NCBI GenBank assembly: GCA_037176725.1
Contig: JAZBRS010000060.1
Span: 53,782,001-53,846,000, forward strand
DNA length: 64,000 nucleotides
Direction: 5' to 3'
Source of the DNA: Posidonia oceanica
Taxonomy: Eukaryota > Streptophyta > Magnoliopsida > Alismatales > Posidoniaceae
The notes beneath the pieces are model-generated. The model saw only the letters and a program-made list of their open reading frames with translations, was not told where the DNA came from and did not search any database. Position 1 is the first letter of the stretch; every line of letters begins with the position of its first letter. A program made the position numbers and the translations under genes. Shown here piece after piece: positions 31,433 through 43,468 of this stretch.

Positions 31433-34400
31433 TGTTGACACCCCATCTTGACAGGCTTGGACCATTTGGGACCCTCTGGTGATTGCTGGACTCAAACCCA
31501 AACCAAACCAAACCCTGACCCTCTTCTTTACCCTTCAAAACCAAGCCAACTTGACCTAAGCCTTTACCCCTCTTCCCAAGCTCAAAACCTGACCAAAATC
31601 CATAGGAAAACCCACCAACACCCACTTATCAAACCTACCCAAGAACTTAGAAACTCTCAAACCTAAACCATTCCCAAAAATCCTAGAAAACCTAAGTAAA
31701 ACTACCCTTTTTCTACACCTTGAAACCCCTTCAAAACCTTCTTAGAACCAAACCAAAACTTCAAACCCAGCTCTTCAAATCCTAGACTACCCACTCCCCA
31801 AGTTTCATCCCATTCCAAGACCTCTAAGCCTTCCATTTGCCCTAATTATCCTTTCTCTCTCCGGGATTATCTTTTTCTCTCTCCTCTCTCTCTCCTGATT
31901 ATCGTCTCTCTTTTCATCACCTTCTTGCTCCTTTTCTTGCCTGGCTGTGGGCCCCCTTTGTGCTTCTATCCTTCCTCTATCTTATTCCTATTTTTACTTT
32001 ATTTTTAGCACTTTCCCTGATTTTCAAAAAATTGTTTTCCTCCAACTCATCTCTTTCCCTTTTATTCTCCCTTTTCCCCTTTTCTTCTTCCTTCTCTTTT
32101 CCCTTTTCTTTCTTTTACTAAAATCCATAAAAAATCCTAAAAATCTGTAAAACTCTAAAACATAAAAGAAACAAACCAGAACTCTAAGAAAAATAATTGA
32201 AAAACGTTAAACAAGCAATTAAAAACTTAAACCTAACTAAATCAAGCTAAAAAAAAAAATCAAGTATGCAAACTAAAAAATGCAAAACAAACCAAAAGAA
32301 AATACTGAAAAATCAAGGAAAAAACTAAAATAAAATCAAAACCCACCAAAAGTGAAAACCCTATCAAAATAATTAAAAAACGAACTCTAAAAAAGAAGCA
32401 AAACAATTAAAAACACTAGGATAAACAATTAATGAAAAAAGCTTACCATTAGCAAACCTAAGAAAAAACAACCTAAGAACTTAATCAAAAAGAAAATGAA
32501 AAACACATTAAAAAGACTTAAAAACACTCCATCAAACCAGAGAAACCCAATTAAAAAACATCAAGAAAAATCAACAAATAAAAAAAAACCAAAAACCTAA
32601 TTCAAAAGACTTAAGAAAGAAAAACATAAAAGACTAAAACCAAAAAAGCCCAAAACCCACTCTAATTAACCTAAAAATAAATCTTAAAAATCCTAATTAA
32701 CATCCTAAAATGCTTAACAAGAAAAACACAATTTAAAAAAACAATTTAAAAGATTTAACAAACATTTAATCAAGTGGAAAACAAATTAAGAACAAAACAA
32801 AACCCTAAAACCCTAATCAAGCCCAAAACACACTAATTAACCCAAAATAGTCATTAAAAAATCTAATTAAAATCCTAACTCACAACACAACCTTTCTAGT
32901 ATTTTTAATTATTTTTAATTTATTTTTCTAATTTTATTTCCTTTCTTTTTCCTCTCTCTCTTTCTTTCTTCCTTCCTCATTTTCTTTCTTTTTTCTTCCT
33001 TACTGGGCCCATCAGCCCGTCTCTCCCTTTCCTCTTTATTTCTTTTTTCTTTTTTTCCGGCCCACGGCCCGGCCCGCCTTCTCCACCCCTTCTTCCTCCT
33101 TCACCTTCTCTGCATTTTTCTTCCGATTTCTCCCACGAGCTGCCAACAGTCCTCCCTCCTTCATTTTTGAATTCAAGCCTTCCATCCAATAACCAACAGC
33201 AGCTCGCCGCTTCTCCTCTATCTCAGTACCATTCCCGGGAGGCATTGAATGCCGGTCGTCTCGCTGACATCCATCCCTTCTGCTGCAGTGTTGCCGGTGG
33301 AGTTTGAAATCCAGAAGCACGCCAGCAGCCAGCCTCCTCCTGATAAAAGCCAGCCCTTCAATCCTCCTTCATCGCCTTTTTGCCACCCGAGAGAGAGAGC
33401 TGAGAAATCCAGAGAATTCCCAAGCAAATCTCCTTCTTCTCCCTCTGATTTTCAGCAACACTTTCCTTTCTTTTTCTCCCTGAAACCAAGCCCGTTCCAG
33501 CATCCAACTCTCTTCCGTTTCATCCCTCAAATTCACCCAACACACCAGCATTCCTCCTCCGTCATTTCCCAGCCTTTCCTTCCCTGTAAACACTCCAGTT
33601 CACCCGAACTTCCATCACTGAAACCAACTGTGAACCCAACACAACCCACTCCACAATTGCCTTCACCACAGCCCGCTCCTTCATCCCAGATTCCTCCCAG
33701 ATAATCACCAAACCTCCACCTTCCAGAAACACCTAGCCTCCGGCCCTATCCCTCACCACCGGCCAAGAACTACACTACAAACACCTGAGCCACCTTCAGA
33801 CCAGAAAACCAACCATCTCCCAAATCCACTCCACGCTCTCCAGAACTGCAACCCAGCCATCCAAATCCACTCCTCGGACCTCCAGCAACCTCCCGGAGGG
33901 TCCCATCCAACCAGACGAGCAGCAGACACTCCCCCCAGCCTCCGGTCACTTTCCTGAACCCACAAATCGCTGAATCCTCACCCGAGCTGTGGAGTTTCAG
34001 TCCAACCGATCGAGAAGCACCAGAAGCGCTCCTTGAAGCAATTCCAACTTTCGCGAGCGACCGACGATCACTGCAGCGACCGAACGACCTCCGCCGACGA
34101 CTACTGAAGCTGCTGAGGTCGGGAGGACGATTCAGACGCGGAGCCAGGTAATTCTCTGCTCCTTTAGTCTTCTTTTCTTCCCGTGCTGCTTTTCTGCCTC
34201 TTAGAAGTAGGATTCCAGCCCTCCTGCTCTGTTGCCGCTCACCGGTCCGGTCGTCTTCTCCGGCGACGTTCTCCGGACGTCACGTCGCTCCGGCCAGCGG
34301 AACACGACCCCGGTGATCCCCTCAGCTCCGCACGGACTTCGGGAAGCCCCTCTGGCCCTCAGAATGCAGCCTCGCTGCGTCGAGCGGCCGGACGAGCCTA

Positions 34401-35936
34401 CTGAACCCCTGCAGAGCTCCGGCGAGCGCTCCAGTGCGTTCCAGGCCACGTCGTCCTCCGCCGATCGCCGCCCTGCCTCCGTCAGCGCCGGGAGCACCGC
34501 CTCCGCCGATCAGCTCGTCCCCAGCCCCCCTGTGCCGGCGGTCGCAAGCTCTGGTAGCTCACTGCTATAGTGATTGTCTCCGCCAGCCATCACTGTTCCT
34601 TTATTTTTTCAGTTATATAGTTTTTTATGTGAATATTGCATGTTTAGCTTAAGTTTCCTTATTTTTGCATTCTAGTCCTTATGCCATTTAATTTGCTTTG
34701 TTTTTAATTTAAAACCATGCTAAATTGCTTTAAGTATCTGTGCTTTTCAGTATTTTCAATTCAATCCTTTTACTGTGCTTTTTAGTTTTAAAATTTTATG
34801 CATCAGCCCTCCTGTTTTCAATTATTGCACATAGGTCCTGCAGTAAATCATTTAATTTAAATGCATGAATTTTGCCTTATCATATTGCATTATGGGTCCC
34901 TCTTGTTTTCTGTTTTTGCATCTTAATCCTCTACACTGTAGAACTTAGGTTTTATTTTTAATTTTTGCTTGTTGCATTGCACATTTGTCCCTCTGTTTTT
35001 TCATTTTTGCATATAGGTCCTTTTTAAATGCACAGTAGTCATTCTGCATGCATTTTAGCTTATTGCATTGCATTTTCAACCCTGCATATTGTGAAAATTG
35101 CATGTCAGTCCACAGTCAGTGTTTCCAGTGCATATTTTGCATACTGAATTGCATTTTTGACCCTGCATGATTTGAAAATTACACATAGGTCCCTTGCATC
35201 CTTATAAAAATCATTTAAATGCATGTTTTGACTCTGAAATTGCATTTTAGCCCCCCATGTTTGCAAAATTGCATGTAGGTCCCTCACTTGCATTCCCAGA
35301 CTCCATAAGACCCTGTTTTTCTGGAAAAATTGCATTTTAGACCCCAAAGTTTTCAAAATTGCTTTCTGACTTGCAACATGTTTTCAAAACCTCCCCTAAT
35401 GCATACCCACTTTTAAAAATTGCATTTCAATCCCAATCCTTTGCAAAACTGCATGCAACCCCCCTATTTTTCAAAACCCTTGCCTGAAAGCCCCAACCTT
35501 TTTCAAACTTTTGCATTAAAGCCCCCCCTTCTTTTAAAAAATGGCATTTGAACCCCAGTTTTTCTAAAAATCCCCCTTGTGTCTTTTCTTGCTTCCAGCA
35601 TGCATTTGCATTCATATAGTCTTGCATTTAGCATTTTTTGCACACACCAAAGCCCTTAGCTCCCTTTCACTTGGGAGGACCTTTTTGCACACCCCTAGGA
35701 CCTCCTGAACACTTAGTTCTGTTCTTCTCCTCTGTTCTGGTCCTCCTGCCTTGAAGCTGCGACATCTTCCAATCCGGCCGTTGGATCTTCTCAAACAAGC
35801 TGCCCAGGTGACCGCAGCAAAGCGCTCTTCAGCATGGACCAAGCAGATCTCAGATCAGGCTCTAGGATTTCCAGGTATGTCCTCCTGAACCCCTGCATTG
35901 CATTCATTTACATAGCATTTGCATTATTTGCCCTTC
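31433..35936 (+). repeat. 5' LTR of E4 (A type, right about 1.26 kb deleted)
   Basis: Matches 47682-52170 of the 3' LTR at an offset of 16,249-16,251 bp. After ...TTATTTGCCC at about 35936 the match stops and gag coding sequence begins, so the terminal hairpin, the LTR end and any primer-binding site are lost. The block retains the donor-like CCAG|GTATGTCC at about 35873. Confidence 0.92.
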
Positions 35937-38900
35937 ACTCCTGTCACGGAGGGTGTTTCCGTTCCGGCCCCTCCGGTTGCTCCTTCTGTCCCTCTTGTTC
36001 CCCCTCCGACGCTAGGGTTTCCTCCTCAGACGTCTCTAGGTTCTCGGTGCGTCCCAGGACAGTGGCAAGCATCTCTTCCTTCGGATCCGGTCGCCGAGTC
36101 TATCTTGACGACCGTTGCCCGCGTTCCGGAGACGCTACTGCCCCTTCCGTCCCAGGGATACGTCGCCTTTGACATCCCTCCTACGGCTGCTGCGACCTTT
36201 TCTGTAGAACCCTTCCCTCCTGGACAGTCTGTGTCTGTGCCCCTTGTTTCTCAGCCCCCGCCGGCACTGCACTTCAGCGTCCCCACTGGTGAGACGCCTG
36301 AGGCGCAGTACCAGCACCTGATGGAGCTTGCCCAGAGACTGCAGGGCATGGCTCTATCAGTTCGTCCTTCTTCTGTTCCTGTCATTCCTGAGGTTCCTCT
36401 GAGGCCAGTTCCTGCATTTCATGCATCAACCTCCACACCTCCGCCTCGACCATCGTCTCAGCTGCTCACGGTTTCGACGATGGGGGCCCGTTTACCGCCT
36501 CCTGCTGCACAACACTTAGCACAGCATACTCCAATCCCCTCTGGTGGTCAGTCCTTTGGACCGACTGGAGCCCAGTACCTCACTAGCTTGCTGTCTGGCA
36601 CCCTGCCTGTGCAGCAACTGGGGCTCCGTCATCCTACCCCTATCCCAGCACAGCATGGCATCTACTCTTCTCCTCTGCATCAAGTCCAGCATCCTGCATA
36701 CACTCCTGCATACACAGTCCCCCAGCACGGATACGCCGGCCATCCCGTTGCTCCACCAGGCGACGCTATGGTAGATCCGGAGGAGCACTTAGGTGCGACC
36801 CATTCGGCGTATGTGCTCGCTACCCCTGCTGATCCCTCTCCTACAGCAGCAATCCCCGACCCCATCAATAACCGGATGGACGTCTTGGAGAAAGCACTAC
36901 GACTAGTGCAAGGTACTGAGCACCAGACCTACCAATTTCGAGACCTCTGCTGCTTTCCAGAGGCAGTACTCCCTCCGAAGTTCAAAATCCCGGACTTCGA
37001 GAAGTATAATGGTAGGGGCTGCCCCGTAGCACACTTGAAGGCGTATTGCGGTGATCTCGCACAGCTTCAGGCTGACGAGAGGTTGCTGATCCGTTTGTTC
37101 CAGAAGAGTTTGACCGGGCCGGCACTCAAGTGGTTTACATCGCTTGATATGTCAGCCATCAAGACTTGGAACGACCTCAGTCAGGCGTTCCTGGAACAAT
37201 ACTCCTTCAACCTCGATCTGGTCCCAAAGAGGGCGGACTTGATCGCAATTAAGTAGAATTCTGGCGAGCCGTTCGGGGAGTACGTCGGCCGCTGGCGCGC
37301 CCTTGCCTCTTAGGTTCGAGATAGACCCTCTGACGAGGAGTCTATTGAGATCGTCATCAAAGGAGCACAGCCGTCTCTCGGAGCTCTGCTTAGCATCCAA
37401 CCAGTCACTACTTTTGCGGCACTCATCAGAGCTGGAGCGCGCGTGGAGAGTTCTTTGCGGAGTGGCAACTTCCCAGCTCTCTCTGCGTTCGCTAAGCAGG
37501 CAGTGATCAGCAGTAACAGTGCCAACAGCAGCGCCCCCAACAACAACAACAGCAGCAGCAGCAACAACCGCCCGAAGAGGAAGGATTCGCCGAAACCCGC
37601 TGTTGCATTCGTCGACTCTCCTGCTGTGCCTGTTCGTTTGCCATCCCGGCCTGCCCCAGCTCAGATGGTGTATGCTCCTGCACCTAGGAATCCACACACA
37701 CCACACATCACTACCACCGCTAGACCGGTCTACCCTGCCGCATCGGTTCAGCAGGGCTCATACCAGAGGCAAAGAAGGCCACCCACTGAGAAACGGAGAT
37801 TCGCCCCACTGGTGGAACCGCTCACGGTCATCTTGCCAAAGGTTGCATCGCTCCTGAAGTTCCCGGAGGTTCGTCCGCCGCCAAGTCCTCTGCTGCTTTG
37901 GTTTAGGCCGGACCTCTTCTACAATTTCCACCGAAGCGCCGGGCATTCGACGGACAATTGCTTCTCCCTGCAGAACGCTATTCAGGACTTGATCGAATCG
38001 GGAACGATTGTGATCGACACGCACGAGGCATCCACTCAAGCACACACACATGCATCTGCCCATTTAGCTGTTCCCCCTCATTCTGGCATCATCCGCCAAC
38101 CCCTACCGAAGCACTCTTATCCGGGAGGGGCTGGAACCTCAGGCATTCACTCTGTCTTCCCTTCTGGGCCTGCTACCTCCGTGGTAGACCCTTCTGATCT
38201 CATCTCTAATGTTTCTGAGCCTTTCCCGGTCAGTCTCTATCTTGCGGCAGTTGCTGGCTCCGAGTCGGGAATTCACTTGATCCGACCGCATGCCAGGCCG
38301 GAGCGCCCTCTCGCGCCTCCCGCTATGCTTCCTCAGGCTCAATCCCCTGTGCACCTCCTAGCTAGAGCCCAGCCTAGTTCCCCCATCCACCTCTTAGGGC
38401 GACCTCAGCTACACCTTCTAGGCAGACCTCAACATGCCCCAGCCTTCCCACCCCAACAACCTTACCATTTAGGTAGACCTCAGTATCTTGTAGGTCCCCC
38501 TGTAACCCCTCCTATGCTCGCAGCACGTGCTCCAGTCGTCATTGATTTGACCCTGGACACCCATCGCGTCCCTTACAGCTACGCCACAGAAATGTGCGCG
38601 GAAGTAACGCGATCAGGGAGGGTTTACAGGCCCCCAACACCGGCAATTAGGCCAACTCACCCTAGACCTGTTATGCCCCCACCCTCTAGCCAACCCATAG
38701 TAGATCCAACTCCGAGCCAGCCTGTAGCTAGCCAAATCCCTGCCCAACCTGTAGTAACCCAGCTTCCTGCCTCTACCCCCTTAGAGCCTGCCAGAACTAC
38801 CCCTCCCCTTGCCAAAAAGAGCCAACCCAAGGCAGACTTGACCTCCCAGCTTAAGAAGGTCAAAGCTGACATTTCCATCTGGGACCTAATCCACACCTCT

Positions 38901-40895
38901 GCCGAACACCGCGAGGCTTTTCTTCACGTGTTCCAGGCCGCCCGTGTGTCCCAATCTATTGAGCCTTCAGCCTTGGAGAGCATGGTTGGGTTGATTGCGG
39001 AGCCCCAGGTCATCTCTTTTACGAGTGATGAGCTGCCTCCGGCGGGGATTAATCACAACCAGCCCCTGTTCGTCACAGTTCAGTTCAAAAACTTTCGCAT
39101 TCCCCTAACGCTGGTTGATAATGGGTCAGGCCTTAACGTCTGCCCCTTGCGTACAGCAACCAAGCTCGGATTCAAAGCCGAGGACATCACGCCAGCCGTG
39201 AAGGGAATGACAGCTTTTGACAACACACACCATGACACTTTGGGGGTTCTGATTATTCCTCTCGCTATTGGCCCGGTCGTCTTCGATGTAGAATTCTATG
39301 TCGTCGACTTGAAGCCCAACTTCAATCTTCTGCTTGGGCGCCCTTGGCTCCACAAGCATCAAGTCCTTCTTTCGACCCTCCATCGAATGATAAAGTACCG
39401 TCGCAGCGATGATGTCATTGTCGTCATGGCGGAGAACTTTGAGAAGGAGCGGATCGAAGCAGTCTCCCCCGTGTCTTCGCAATCTATCCCGTTTGACCCC
39501 GAGACTTCTGAAGCCCTATATCGCGTTAATCGGTGCGAGCCGGTTAACTTCATTCCTGATCTTGAACGTGTCAACTCTTTGACCGTTCACAGCAACCCCT
39601 TTCGAATGGTCGAGAATGTATGTCACAGGTGGGGTTACGTAAAGGGTACGCCGCTCGGGCGTCACGGCCAGGGGATCGCAGAGCCGATCGTAGCAGTGGA
39701 GCAAAGGAAATCTGAAGGCCTCGGCTACGAACCCAAGCTCAACGAAGATCACTGCTTCCAGCTCAAGGACCATGAATCAGCCATTCCCAGAGACCTCACT
39801 AACTTTACTAGTGCAGGAATCCTGGGATCGACCGACGATCAAGACACGGCGCCGACAGAGGATTGGGTGTGTGTTGAGGACTACTACTCGGATGAGGAGC
39901 AGTCTGGCACAACAGAGGCAGTCCCAACCGGCACAGCAGAAACAATAATCAGAGCAGAGGCCACATAGTCAGTCTATTCAGCTCTCCCTCTGGCAGATAC
40001 AGCAGGCAGCTCAGCAGGCCCTGTGGCAAAACTAGTAGGTTCCCACTCTTTTGCAGCCACATCTGCATCTCAAGAACAGACAGCAGCAGCGCAGGAGTCC
40101 GAGACACTCCTTCTGGCAGAACCAAGCATGCTACCAGTGGTCACAGTCACACCGGTGCCACTGTCACTCTCTCTGGAGCGGTAGTTAATCAACTCAGTCA
40201 ACACCGCGGCTCAGCCCGCTTCAGCAGTACCATCTCCAGGAATGCAGCCGGCGCAGTCCGCTTCGCATCCTCTTGACAACCAGCAGCAGCTCTCATGGCA
40301 AGACCCCATGGCGTCAGAGGCTGCACTCTCTCAGTTATGGCCCGACACAAAAGGCCAACTGAGCACTACACTCTCCGGGCCCTTGAGCCCTCCGAAGAGC
40401 ACCCCTGCTTACTCTCCAACAGTGACCCTGGCAGCTTATCCATCTGTGGCACCGCTGACCTGTCTATTTGGGCCTTCTACATCGGAGTTGCCACCATCGA
40501 GCGCGCCCGTGAACCAGATCATGCAGATTCCAAGGGCACCGATCCGTCTTGCAGTCGGGCCAGTGCCACAGGCCCCCGGCGCCTACTACATCGACTCCCC
40601 CTCAGACGAAGAAGAAGGAGTGGCGATAGAAGCCCAGGTCGATTCTTGGATGTTCGACTTAGAACTACTTTATCAAGAACAACTCGAGTCGGTAGCAGAA
40701 GACCTAGCAGAGCATCGAGCTGCAGAAAGGAAAGGGAAAGCCGTAGTCACGGACCCTCCTCTGCAAGAGGACCATGCCTCTATCATGGTCTTGGAAGAAG
40801 ATTCAGCAGTACCGGACCCCCTAGACCAGATGAACTCATCACTCTCCGACCAGAAGGCGGATCTAGGTGGTTTGTGCAACACATGCCTCACTTAA
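35937..40895 (+). pseudogene. gag-pro: gag - protease - G-patch - linker of E4 (N-terminally truncated, four TAG stops)
   Basis: One frame runs from 35937 to 40895, broken only by TAG at 37254, 37311, 39966 and 40182. Order: Pro/Ser-rich N-terminal part; capsid-like gag domain (about 36880-37440; FEKYNGRGCPVAHLKAYC, LTGPALKWF, FLEQYSFN); Asn/Ser-rich stretch; zinc-knuckle-like FHRSAGHSTDNC (about 37920) with one usual Cys absent; a proline-rich linker; retroviral-type aspartic protease with active-site VDNGSGLNVCP (Asp codon 39117) and LLLGRPWLH; a G-patch-like WGYVKGTPLGRHGQGIAEPI (about 39625-39690); and an acidic linker with YYIDSPSDEEEG. Gag would package RNA and protease would cut the polyprotein. 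The start is lost in the deletion from the LTR, and a small indel near 40820 shifts the frame at the end. Confidence 0.9.
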
Positions 40896-41115
40896 GCAGC
40901 ACAGCGAGCGGCGACGCTCAGATCAGCCGCCAGTCCGGCATACCCTCCACAAGCACACTGGAAGACCCAGAGGAGGGAGCACTAGCAGTCCAAGCAGCAG
41001 CAGTAGCAGAGCAGAAGGCCGAATCAGTAACAGAGTTGTTAGCAGCCTCAGCAGTAGGGCCGCCAGCGGTATCAACAGTAGAATCAGCAAGGCCCCCCCA
41101 CAACAGCTGCATAAT

Positions 41116-41988
41116 ATGTCTTCGCCATGGCCTTTCTCCACCTGGGGGATCGATGTCATTGGCGCCATCTACCCTGTTGCTTCAAATGGTCATCGTTACA
41201 TTCTGGTAGCGATTGATTACTTTACCAAGTGGGTGGAAGCAGCCTCTTACAGGACAGTCACTGCTGTGGCAACAGAAAAGTTTATCAAGAACAATATCAT
41301 TGCCCGATATGGGGTCCCGCACTCCGTCATCTCTGATAATGGCACAAACTTCATTGCCAAAAGGATCGAGGAATATCTGCAAAGTCTCAAGATCCAGCAT
41401 CATCGATCCTCGCGCTATCGGCCACAGATGAACGGAGCAGTGGAGTCTGCAAACAAGAACATTGTCAAGATTCTGAAGAAGATAGCAGAAATCCACAAGG
41501 ATTGGCACGACAAGCTCCCGTACACGCTCTCGACGTACAGGACATCAATTCGGACCTCCACGAGAGCCACCCCGTACTCTCTGGTGTACGGCATGGAAGC
41601 GGTGTTACCTGTTGAAGTAGAGATCCCCTCTCTGCGGATCCTACGAGAAGCTGAGTTGGAAGAGGCAGAATGGGTCGAAGACCGCTGCATCCAACTGAAT
41701 TTAATCGATGAGCACAGACTGCAAGCTATGCACAACGCTCACTACTACCAGAAGTGGATGGCCAGAGCATTCTTGAAGAAGGTCCAGCCCAGAAACTTTC
41801 AGCCAAGGGACCTCGTTTTGCACGCCATTCATCTGCCTGATGGTCGAGGGAAATTCCGACCCAATTGGCGCGGTCCCTTTGTGGTCAAGCGGATCTTCTC
41901 GGGAGGCGCTGTAACTCTTGAGGATATGGACCAGGTCGAGCAGTCTGAGCCCGTCAACCTCTGCTATCTCAAGAAGTACTATCAGTAG
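41116..41988 (+). CDS. int: Integrase catalytic core and C-terminus of E4 (open but truncated)
   Basis: The frame is open from upstream junction sequence to the natural stop at 41986-41988; 41116 is the ATG of the conserved MSSPWPFSTWGID. The DDE core is complete: D in GIDVIG, D in VISDNGTNF, E in GAVESANKN. It ends with the C-terminal GKFRPNWRGPFVVKRIF (GPF-type) and KKYYQ, as in E2 and E3. No chromodomain follows, as expected for Tat. The HHCC zinc finger is missing because the RT-RNaseH deletion ends just before this point (about 41094), and no start codon of the original polyprotein remains. This is the only integrase in the window with an undamaged core. Expression would need readthrough or a new start. 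Confidence 0.88.
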   Translation: MSSPWPFSTWGIDVIGAIYPVASNGHRYILVAIDYFTKWVEAASYRTVTAVATEKFIKNNIIARYGVPHSVISDNGTNFIAKRIEEYLQSLKIQHHRSSRYRPQMNGAVESANKNIVKILKKIAEIHKDWHDKLPYTLSTYRTSIRTSTRATPYSLVYGMEAVLPVEVEIPSLRILREAELEEAEWVEDRCIQLNLIDEHRLQAMHNAHYYQKWMARAFLKKVQPRNFQPRDLVLHAIHLPDGRGKFRPNWRGPFVVKRIFSGGAVTLEDMDQVEQSEPVNLCYLKKYYQ

Positions 41989-42620
41989 CCGAAGGCGGCC
42001 CCGTTGCAGATGCCCTTCTCCCGCCTACGCACTTGCGTTCTCACTTCTTGCATTCCTGTCCTACCTACATCTTCTATCTATCCTACTCTTGCATCCACTC
42101 TCTTCAGATCATCATCGTCATTCTCTTAAATCATGCATTGCATCTTAGCCCGGTGATGAAAACCGGAAGTGCTTGCCTGCTCTGGAAAGAGTCCGCCCTA
42201 CCTCACCCGGCACTACTCAGATGTCTTAGCTAGTGAGGGAGCCACCACCAATCAGGACAGGTGAACTGCCTAATCTCGTAAGGACATACACCTTTGAGGG
42301 AGAAAAAATGTTAGGATGTGAGTCTGAAAAAAAAAGAAAGTGAGAGTAGACACCTAGGTTTGGGCACGTTCAAGGAACAGAAGACGAAGACAGAAGCTGG
42401 CCCTAGAGATAGGGGTGTGCAGTCTAACCCTGCTCCTTCTACCCATCACACAGTAGACCCAAAGCCTAAATCCACTACAATCCAAGCACCCTTCTTTTGC
42501 CACCAAAATGGGGATAGCAAAAGCCTGAAAAAAAAAAAAAAGAAGAAGAAAAAAAAAAGAAATCAAACAAGCAGGAAAAGAGATAGAACAAAAATCAAAA
42601 AAAAAGGGAAAAAAAAAAGC

Positions 42621-42651
<31 letters not shown>

Positions 42652-43468
42652 AAAAAGAAAAAAAAAAGGGGGGCAAGTTTCAGCCCGAAAATACAGGCAC
42701 CATTATCCCCCATACCCTACTAGAGGATCCCCAGCATGTCGTGCTTAAAAGGGTCTACCACATCTCTTCAAGAGCAAACACTTACCCTTCTCCTAGCTAG
42801 GGGCAGAGGAAGACTGCATACCTATGAGGGAGAAATCAATCAGAAAAAAGAGAGCTGAAAGAATAGGTGTAGGTCTTGAGAGTTCGGCAAGCAGCCTGTC
42901 CTCACCACACCACCACCTGTATAATGCCAACACCTGTTCCGGAGCGCCACCAGCAAGCCAAGAGTCTAGGTAGGGCCCAGTGAGTCAGGGACCACTCCCT
43001 TCCTTTGCAGCAGGCACCAAAGCACTCCGTATGCTGAGGGCATCCAAGCATACTCATCCATCAAAGCATAACTAACCACTTCATAAGCATATTAATCACT
43101 ACGTCATGCATACATGCATCCTCTTCTATCATTCCTCTTCTATCAATCATTCCGCTCTGCAACTCGCTTCGACCCTGAGATAGTACTTCTCCCCAGCAGA
43201 GCGCATTGACGCTGCTCAAGCCGCGTTGGTTCAGATCTCCTGCTGGCCCTCGCCCCCGTATCCGCAAGACTACTGCAGATCCACTTTGCTTACTTGTGCT
43301 TAACTGCTATGTTCTGTTATTGACTGCTATGATGCATATGGAACTACTTTATCAGCCTCAGATTCTGCTCTCTATCAAAGATTATATGCCTACGAGATCT
43401 GATTGTTTATTGATAGCAGGTACTTTCAAGCTCTGCAGCTCTCAGCCTGTACCTCTACGATCAGCGCC
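41989..43468 (+). other. Conserved spacer between integrase and downstream ORF (E4)
   Basis: Landmarks: hairpin CCGGT/ACCGG (42150-42166), GCTTGCCTGCTCTGG, TAGTGAGGGAGCCACC, GGCCCTAGAGATAG, a long A-rich purine tract (42526-42672), TTTGCAGCAGGCACCAAAGC (about 43006), and an acceptor-like GCAG|GTACTT about 50 bp before the ATG. No conserved protein frame. Confidence 0.7.
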
